Source: Paracentrotus lividus
Taxonomy: Eukaryota; Echinodermata; Echinoidea; Camarodonta; Echinidae
Assembly: GCA_940671915.1 (NCBI GenBank)
Contig: CALNVZ010000649.1
Location: forward strand, 1,950,774 to 2,014,773
DNA length: 64,000 bases
Reading direction: 5' to 3'
Position 1 is the first letter of the stretch, and each line of letters starts with the position of its first letter. A program made the position numbers and the translations under genes. Below are positions 57,750 to 64,000 of this stretch, piece after piece. The notes under the pieces were generated by a model. That model saw nothing but the letters and a program-made list of their open reading frames with translations, was not told the origin of the DNA and searched no databases.

Positions 57750-58620
57750 CATTGCAGAGACCTTCGCTTGATCCAATATGGCGAATCTCACTAACGTTAC
57801 ACCTACTTTGCAAATGCCAAGCGGCATGAAAACGCTGACCAATATTTGGATGAAAATGCCTCTATTGGAGACATTATCAAAAAGCATTGAAAAAATTGGT
57901 TCTCGCCTACATGCATGTAGATGTAGTGGAAAACAGAATGTGTAACATTGAAGAACAACACACAGATCTAGAACGGGAAATGGGTCATTTTGAGAATGAG
58001 ATGGAGGAAATGCAAAGCATGATGGAAAAAAAAAGCGGACTTTGCCACCATTAATATCTTGAAGTTCAAATCGCCGATCTGGTGAACCGCAACAAAAGAA
58101 ACAATGTCATATTACATAACGTGCCCAAAGGTGCTGAAGGCGCTACGTTTGACTGCACAGCATTGGTCCATTCATTCCTCCAGCAGGAGCTCAAGATCGC
58201 ACAATCAATGGAAATTGAACGCACCCATCAAACCCTGATGAAACCAATAGCTCGTGAACCAGCTCCTGCTGGTAACCAAGACGACATGGAGGAAGCGAGA
58301 CCGCCCCGCCCTCGCATTATCCATGTTCGCTTCCTTCGATACCGCAATCGAGAGCTTGTACTCAACGCTACGAAGACGCACAGAGACCCGAAAATCCAAT
58401 CTAACAAGATCTTCATCTCAGATGAGGTGCATAAGTCAACTCGCGAGCAACACCAACGGATGATGAAGAAGGTAAAAAGCATGAGAGATAATGGTCAATT
58501 TGCATTCATCCCATGGTCAGTTCCTCGAGTGATTAAGTACAAGGATGGCGGAAAAGATTCTCCAGGTCCTCTAAAGACAACCGCGATGTCTGATTATTAA
58601 AGGAAAGCTGATAACGCATC
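57750..58620 (+). mobile_element. L1/Tx1-type LINE, ORF1 region
   Basis: From ATG 57778 the sequence gives a coiled-coil stretch (LEREMGHFENEMEEMQSMME), then after frame changes VNRNKRNNVILHNVPKG at 58082-58600 with IERTH, PRPRIIHVRFLRYRNRE and AFIPWS. This is the order of L1 ORF1p: coiled coil, RNA-recognition-like domain, C-terminal domain. It probably had two or three frame breaks before 58082. The matching ORF2 start may be the endonuclease piece at 61674. Confidence 0.8.
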
Positions 58621-58837
58621 CTTATCTTTGTTAATACATATACACCAAAATACGGTGTGCAGCCTTTCGATGAACTGTTTCTGTTTATCATTGTATATTC
58701 AATGATTTTGTTTTTGTTTTACCATATTTATTAACTATTGTTGGATTTATACACTATTTCCAGAAGGTATAGAATAGCGCATGATAACTAAGTGTTATCT
58801 GTTTTTTGGTTTGCCTTTAATGGCATTATTTAAAATA

Positions 58838-58872
58838 CTAGCTGCACCCGGCGCTACGCGCCGGGCAGCTAG
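58838..58872. repeat. GC-rich hairpin CTAGCTGC
   Basis: CTAGCTGCACCCGGCGC and GCGCCGGGCAGCTAG pair almost fully around TAC. It probably marks the edge of a mobile element at the end of the L1 ORF1 fragment. Confidence 0.55.
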
Positions 58873-59271
58873 CGGGTCCACCCTATCTGACCGTTTGAAA
58901 AAAGTGTTTTTTTTTATATGCCCGAACTTCGATTTATTTATTTTTTCTTTCTTTGTTTTTGTTTGTTTTGTTTGCTTTTGTTTTGTTTTCTTTTTTGTTT
59001 TTTATCAATTCTCCTGTGGATTCAAGCATTGAGGAATGGACATTTATGGCCACGGCGGCCGGCCATAGTTTTCATCAATGGAAGAGATGGCCCGCCATAG
59101 ATTTTTCTGCTCATTTCCCTCTCATCCTAATCAGTGGCAGATCCAGGATTTCAGGGGGGGGGGTGGGGTTCGTGCTAAAACATTTTGGCCTTCGGCCATC
59201 AAGAAGGTTAGCATAGGGGTAGGATTCGAATGGTATTCTGTATATTTTCTTTTTGCTGGGGGGGGGGGGCG

Positions 59272-59660
59272 GGGGGGTCACTCAAACAAAAAAGTGCTAC
59301 CCATGCGTGTCCCAGCACCCTCAAAAAGGACCCTAAACGTCTCATTGCATGAAGTCAAATTTGCACCCTTTTCGACTCAGACTGAAAATGGACCCTAAAC
59401 GTCTCATTGCATGAAGTCAAATTTCACCCTTTTTTGACGTCAGACTGGAAAAACAACCTAAATGGCGTAAACCCTGAATTTTTACCCCAAAACAGCGATT
59501 TCCGCTGAAAACACCCCTATTTTAAGAAAATGGCGATTGAAATTAAAAAAACACCCCTATTTTAAGGAAAGCGTCGACGCCGCCGAAGAGCTGAAAACAG
59601 ACCCTTTTCGACGCTTTTGGGACACGCATGAGTAGCACATAATGTGGTGAGTGACCCCCC
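59272..59660. mobile_element. MITE with GGGGTCACTC ends and internal direct repeat
   Basis: Ends GGGGGTCACTCA and TGAGTGACCCCCC, extending to TGCGTGTCCC. Inside, a unit of about 60 bp starting GGACCCTAAACGTCTCATTG is present twice, followed by CACCCCTATTTTAA twice. Confidence 0.7.
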
Positions 59661-59936
59661 GGGGGGGGGGGCTAGGCGCCCCTACTGTATCGCGACTGTC
59701 CACCATCTGTAACCATCAACTTAAAGTTTTTACTTTTTGCTCAAGCCCTCTGAGCGAAAATTATATAAAAAGAAAGAGTAGGTTGATATATGACATGCAG
59801 ATTAAAGATCAGTTAGAATTATAAGATTAATTTCTTTCTTTTTTATTTCTACAAAGAGGGGTACTTTAATTAAAATTTCACACCAATCAATTCACTCATT
59901 TTTATCACAGTCGTGCTCTTTTCTTTGCTTTCCCTA

Positions 59937-60182
59937 CACTCTAAGAATGAATTAGAGTCTTTTTTTTATTACTTTTTATTCTGTTAAAAAGGAAGACTAT
60001 TATCAACTTATTGACCCCGAAAGAAAAAGCACTTTTATTGACCCGTAGTATGTATATTCGACCTAAAACTTACACCAACATTTGACTCGTACGCGATTTT
60101 TTTTCAAACCAACCGACGAATATAACCAACCCAATGAACACAATGAGCAAGGATGGGTCAAATTCAACCCGTTTTTAGAGTG
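59937..60182. mobile_element. CACTCT-end MITE, second copy
   Basis: Ends CACTCTAAGAATGAA and TTTTTAGAGTG with GGGTCAAATTCAACCC near the right, as in 33051-33648. Non-coding. Confidence 0.6.
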
Positions 60183-61673
60183 CACCATTCTCTGCCTTCT
60201 CTTCCCGAAAGTTACTCCAAATATTATGAACCATATGTGTTTACTATGTTTTGTTTGAACACTTTCCTTCATTCGGATGCCGCTTTTCTTTGCTGAGCAG
60301 GTCTCTTTCCGGATTCTGGTTGTTCCATTCGTTTTTTTTCTTTTTCCTAAATTGTTCTTCACGCGCATTTATTTGCAATTCATTAATATCCCCCCTCGTA
60401 TAATGATTCTTCTCCGAATATGTAAGTTTCCTTTATTTTTGTTCCCCCTTTTTTAATTCAATTTGTGTGTGTGTGTGTGTGTTCTACATGCCCATCTTTT
60501 ATCATCCAAAATCAACAACAAAATAAAGCAAACATTATTTCGATCTCTCCCTCTTGGCCAATCCGTTTTATACCCAGATTCAATATATAATAGTTATAAA
60601 TAATCGTGTTTCCTTTTCCTTGTTCCTTGCTTGTAAGTTGTAGAAAAATCTCAATTTCAGAAATAAAGCTCCTTTTCAGATCAAAAACACATCAATTAAA
60701 TGTAATTTTTCATTTGGAGTTTAAATTTTGCATTCCTAAATCGAAATATATACCCTTTATTGATTTTCAACAAAATCATAAATAAATAGTCAATCAACAC
60801 TCTATAGTACGTTAATCCGATAATCCCCTACGACAGCGCGGGAGAGATGACTCGGTCGCACCAACCAAGCTTGTAATCCCAAGAGTAAACAAAGGCCATC
60901 GGAGACTGACAGCTTTGTCTATTCTGCATATCCTATCACGGCAAATTAAATAAAAATTGGACCCGGTTCTTCAAAAATACTGGTTTAAAAAGTGTCGCAT
61001 TTCGAAAAATGTTTCCTCTGTTAGGGGAACTTTTGACGTAGATTTCAACTATACCAATTTCGAATTGCGATTTCAATCACTGATCAATCTGGATTTTCCC
61101 CTCAAAATGAAATCGGCAGGCACTAATCGGATTAACTTCGGCGAGCCACACGCCGTTATCAGGTGATAGACTATCCGTTCAGACCTTTTTTTCTTTCTTC
61201 ATCATCGGCGTGACAACGGGTTAGCACACACCTTGCCTAGAAAGGGCGTTGGACGGAGCCGTGAAATGCCGGTCCAGTCTTGAAAGGAGACATTGTCACT
61301 TTCGACGGAAAATATTGCGAAATTTTCGCAGGGAGGTCAAATGGCTCTTGGCACTGCATGCTGTCTTGGGCCATGTGCCTATAGGTAGCTATTTTTAAAG
61401 TTGATTTTACCCCCTCTGGGCTTGTCTTCTTGTGTTTAAGCATATCGTCGTCGAACCAGAGGTCGATGCGGGCTGAAAATGCGACGTGACAGGGACGGAC
61501 GTCCGACCCGACCCGTGGGCCAAAATTGGGGCCTCGGCAAGGCGGATCGGAGGAGGAGATGCGGGGTAAACGATCACTCCTCGATTTTCTTAGCGTATTA
61601 TTATAGCGATGCTTCAGGTACTCAAAAAAAGGTACATCTTTTCTAAACATTGTGAGAGCAGAACTTTTCAACT
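60183..61673. other. Unassigned stretch before the L1 endonuclease
   Basis: AT-rich to about 60800, then GC-richer with CpGs (60830-61670). A 144-codon minus-strand frame there resembles nothing known. Could be inter-ORF or 5' UTR sequence of the L1 element. Confidence 0.35.
60465..60482. repeat. (GT)n microsatellite
   Basis: About nine GT units. Confidence 0.9.
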
Positions 61674-61862
61674 ATGGATGATGTTTTCAAAGTAAAGCTT
61701 TATTCTATCAATGTGAGGGGCTTAGCCAATAAACAAAAACATTGTTGTGTATGTAACTGGCTCAGTCATCAACCATTTGATATATTTCTTTTGCAAGAAA
61801 CACATAGCACACAAGCTACGGAATACATTTGGTCAAGAGAATGGGACGGTCAAATATACTAT
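61674..61862 (+). mobile_element. L1/Tx1-type LINE, ORF2 endonuclease start
   Basis: Starts MDDVFKVKLYSINVRGLANK and continues CVCNWLSHQPFDIFLLQETH, the N-terminus of an APE-type endonuclease with the catalytic-region QE. It stops at the centre of a perfect palindrome, beyond which the sequence is its own reverse complement and then a different LINE. Confidence 0.82.
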
Positions 61863-61905
61863 ATAGTATATTTGACCGTCCCATTCTCTTGACCAAATGT
61901 ATTCC
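61820..61905. repeat. 86-bp perfect palindrome
   Basis: Two 43-bp arms with no spacer, centre between 61862 and 61863 (ACTAT/ATAGT). The left arm is L1 endonuclease coding sequence; the right arm is its exact reverse complement and abuts the CR1-like fragment. Confidence 0.95.
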
Positions 61906-63182
61906 TCGGTCTTAGCCTCTTCCTCTTCTTCATCAACGACCTGCCCGAACACCTCATTTCCAATGTACGACTATTCGCTGATGACACACTAATCTACATG
62001 ACAGTGAAATCTGCCAATGATGCCATACAACTCCAAACTGACTTAGATGCGCTAGCAGCCTGGGGCCAGAAATGGCTCATGGAGTTCAATCCTGACAAGT
62101 GCCAAGTGCTGAGAGTCATCCGTAAGAGGCAACCGATAGATCACCAGTACTCACTCCATGGAAAAGTCCTCAAGACCTGTTCTACAGGGCAAGTCCAAGC
62201 TATTTTGCAACTCTGTCCCACGCGTTACAGATGAATTATTTAGCATAACTTAATTATGAAATGATACATCTCAATTATTTTTCAGGTTTTGGGGAAGGGT
62301 TCCGTACCTTTATCCAAAACATGAAAAATAATTGAGATGAATCATTTCATAATTAAGTTATGCTAAATAATGCACCAGTGACACGTGGGACAGAGTTGCA
62401 AAATAGCTTGGACTTGCCCTACAGCAAAGTACCATGGTTTGACTACATGTATCTCTTCAGATCTCAATGGAATAAGCATGTAGACAACATTTGTAGTAAA
62501 GCCAACACTACCCTTGCCTTCTTACAGAGAAACCTGCGCATCAACTCAATCCAACTCAAGACTATGGCTTACTTCTCCCTTGTGAGACCACTTGTGGAGT
62601 ATGCCGCACCAATCTGGGACCCATACACCGAGAGAAACATCCATAAGCTTGAGATGATCCAGAGAAGAGCTGCCAGATTTGCCCTCAACAGACACCACAA
62701 TACATCAAGTGTTACTGATCTGAGAGAGCTAACTTGGCACTCACTACAGGAAAGGCGAGAGGTCCTCTGTCTGGTTCTCTTCTTCAAAATGCACCACAAC
62801 ACTGTTGACTTCACCACTGCACCTTACATCACACCAGTTCTGAGAGCAACAAGACATGTCCATGCCCAAGGCTACCAGCTGCCTTTCTCTAGGATTGAAC
62901 GACACAGACAGTCCTTCTTTCCTCGCACTGTAAAGACATGGAATACCCTACCACCGGATGTCATCTCTGCCCCATCAGTCGAGTCCTTCTGGCAGAGACT
63001 GATGGAGATGCAGGCAGCCTAAAATGCCAACAATTTCTTTTTATTTGCACCTGTGATATTATTTTTGCTCAACCGCACCGTCCAGCACAAGCACCAGTCA
63101 CACACATCGCCTGTAATAATCTTCAAGTCTGAAGGACACAGGTCTACACTGAAGAAGAAGAAGAAGAAGAGGAAGAAGAAGT
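61906..63182 (+). mobile_element. CR1/Jockey-like LINE, RT palm to 3' end
   Basis: Reads LFLFFINDLPEHLISNV and RLFADDTLIY (catalytic FADD), LQTDLDALAAWGQKWLMEFN and KCQVLRV, then a MITE, then QWNKHVDNICSKANTTLAFL, LVRPLVEYAAPIWDPYTERN and WNTLPPDVISAPSVESFWQR, ending at 63022. The 3' end is a (GAA)n-type tail at 63152-63181. There is one frame change besides the MITE insertion. The element is 5' truncated. Confidence 0.87.
62187..62418. mobile_element. Foldback MITE inside the CR1-like LINE
   Basis: 232 bp starting GGGCAAGTCCAAGCTATTTT with arms of about 100 bp. TACA flanks both sides (62183 and 62419). Taking out the element and one TACA gives the expected LINE reading CSTAKY. The loop contains GGTTTTGGGGAAGGG. 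Confidence 0.92.
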
Positions 63183-63189
63183 AATTTAT

Positions 63190-63495
63190 TACAAATGTGA
63201 TAAATTAGAATAAGAATTTGTTTAGAATAAGAATAAAGCTTTGAAATGTAATCTTTGTTATTTAGATAATCAGACGTTAATTCACCTATTCTACTCTTGC
63301 TCCGAAGTTTCTATTTTTTGGTGTGAGGTCAGCTCATGGCTTAAATCAAAGAATGTGTATAACCTGCCACTTACATGACTCGATATATATTTTGGAGTTC
63401 ACAAAGAAAGCGACAATCTTATCAATACAATTATTATGCATGGTAAACAATTAATTTTTCGAAACAAATGTAAAAACTCTGATAAATCTATATGA
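63190..63495 (+). mobile_element. L1/Tx1-type LINE, ORF2 C-terminal end
   Basis: 63247-63378 gives CNLCYLDNQTLIHLFYSC and FWCEVSSWLKSK, the Cys-rich C-terminus of L1/Tx1 ORF2. 63385-63495 gives IYFGVHKESDNLINTIIMHG and KQLIFRNKCKN. Together with the endonuclease piece at 61674 it brackets the CR1-like fragment, so these may be two ends of one element whose RT centre is lost. Confidence 0.72.
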
Positions 63496-64000
63496 TGGCG
63501 GTGCCCAAGTCTGCGCACCTAAAATTTGACCTCAATTTCAATAAAAAGTAAAATATTATTTTAAGATTCATCAATATTATTCCATTTTTCATATTCTATT
63601 GATCAATGAAGCACTCAACTCGCCACAACGCCAATCGGAAGCTATCAGAAATGACAGGAGTATTTTGCAAAAAGCGGAACGTCGCCCTTTAATACCAATA
63701 CTTGTGATCTGAGGGAGTAAACCTGACCTACTTCAGCGCAGCATAGACTTACCCAGCTCCAGACAAGCCTACGCGTCACTGATCGCGCATCATCATGACA
63801 TAGTTACCATGGCATCAAAGTGACAGGTGTGATCGCGATGAACTTTTCCATTGCATAACAAACAGGTTAGTTTGAAATCAGTCTGGCCAGGAGCAGTCAG
63901 ACTCTTTTTTACTGCTCTCAGAAATGGATTTTTCTAAACATCTTTGTCGCATCTGGCCACTGATGAAGTGTGCGACTTACTAACCCGTTCGTTCTTATTT

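Larger units (their letters stand above)
56544..57777. other. Presumed 5' region of gene B
   Basis: Holds the pyrimidine-rich acceptor of exon 1, an assembly gap and a repeat. I found no upstream exon, CARD sequence or promoter motif I could support. Confidence 0.4.

Noticed and set aside
61237-61671. 144-codon minus-strand frame
   Set aside because: Lies in a GC-rich stretch next to LINE sequence on the other strand; no recognisable domain.

Overview
Eukaryotic genomic DNA from an invertebrate, most likely a marine deuterostome such as a sea urchin. The reasons are AT-rich sequence packed with small foldback elements (MITEs), CR1- and L1/Tx1-type LINE fragments, tRNA-derived SINE sequence, many copies of the word TAGGCCTA, and two RIG-I-like receptor genes, a family known to be expanded in sea urchins. 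The species call is inference. A 13-base gap (57081-57093) and many one-base length differences in homopolymers suggest a draft assembly.

The only host genes I can support are two RIG-I-like receptor (RLR, cytoplasmic RNA-sensing DExD/H helicase) genes, head to tail on the minus strand. Gene B (46530-56543) has seven exons. It encodes about 1038 residues from the Met at 56218: a long Ser/Pro/Gln-rich N-terminus with a repeated motif, Hel1, Hel2i, Hel2, and a complete zinc-binding C-terminal domain. Gene A (24003-32936) has about ten exons and no visible N-terminal domain. Its spliced length is 680 codons, close to vertebrate LGP2, but it has a frame-disturbed Hel2 exon and an apparently shortened C-terminal domain. 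Six splice positions and phases are shared. Gene A has three further introns that gene B lacks.

Layout: 1-5 kb, AT-rich DNA with small elements and copy 1 of a large composite repeat. 5-20.5 kb, AT-rich non-coding DNA with MITEs, local tandem repeats and microsatellites. 21.7-23.0 kb, a satellite of about 14 copies of a 90-bp unit. 24-33 kb, gene A with MITEs and a LINE tail in its introns. 33-38.7 kb, MITEs and copy 2 of the composite repeat, holding a nested LINE and an array of about 19 copies of a 120-bp unit. 38.7-46.5 kb, intergenic DNA. 46.5-56.6 kb, gene B with a SINE and a large foldback element in introns. 57-63.5 kb, a graveyard of L1/Tx1-type and CR1/Jockey-type LINE pieces, with MITEs and an 86-bp perfect palindrome.

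The strongest non-gene signal is that both satellite arrays look like tandem amplification of an internal segment of a transposon. For the array at 21.7 kb, a single-copy form of the same element lies 8 kb away inside a gene A intron.
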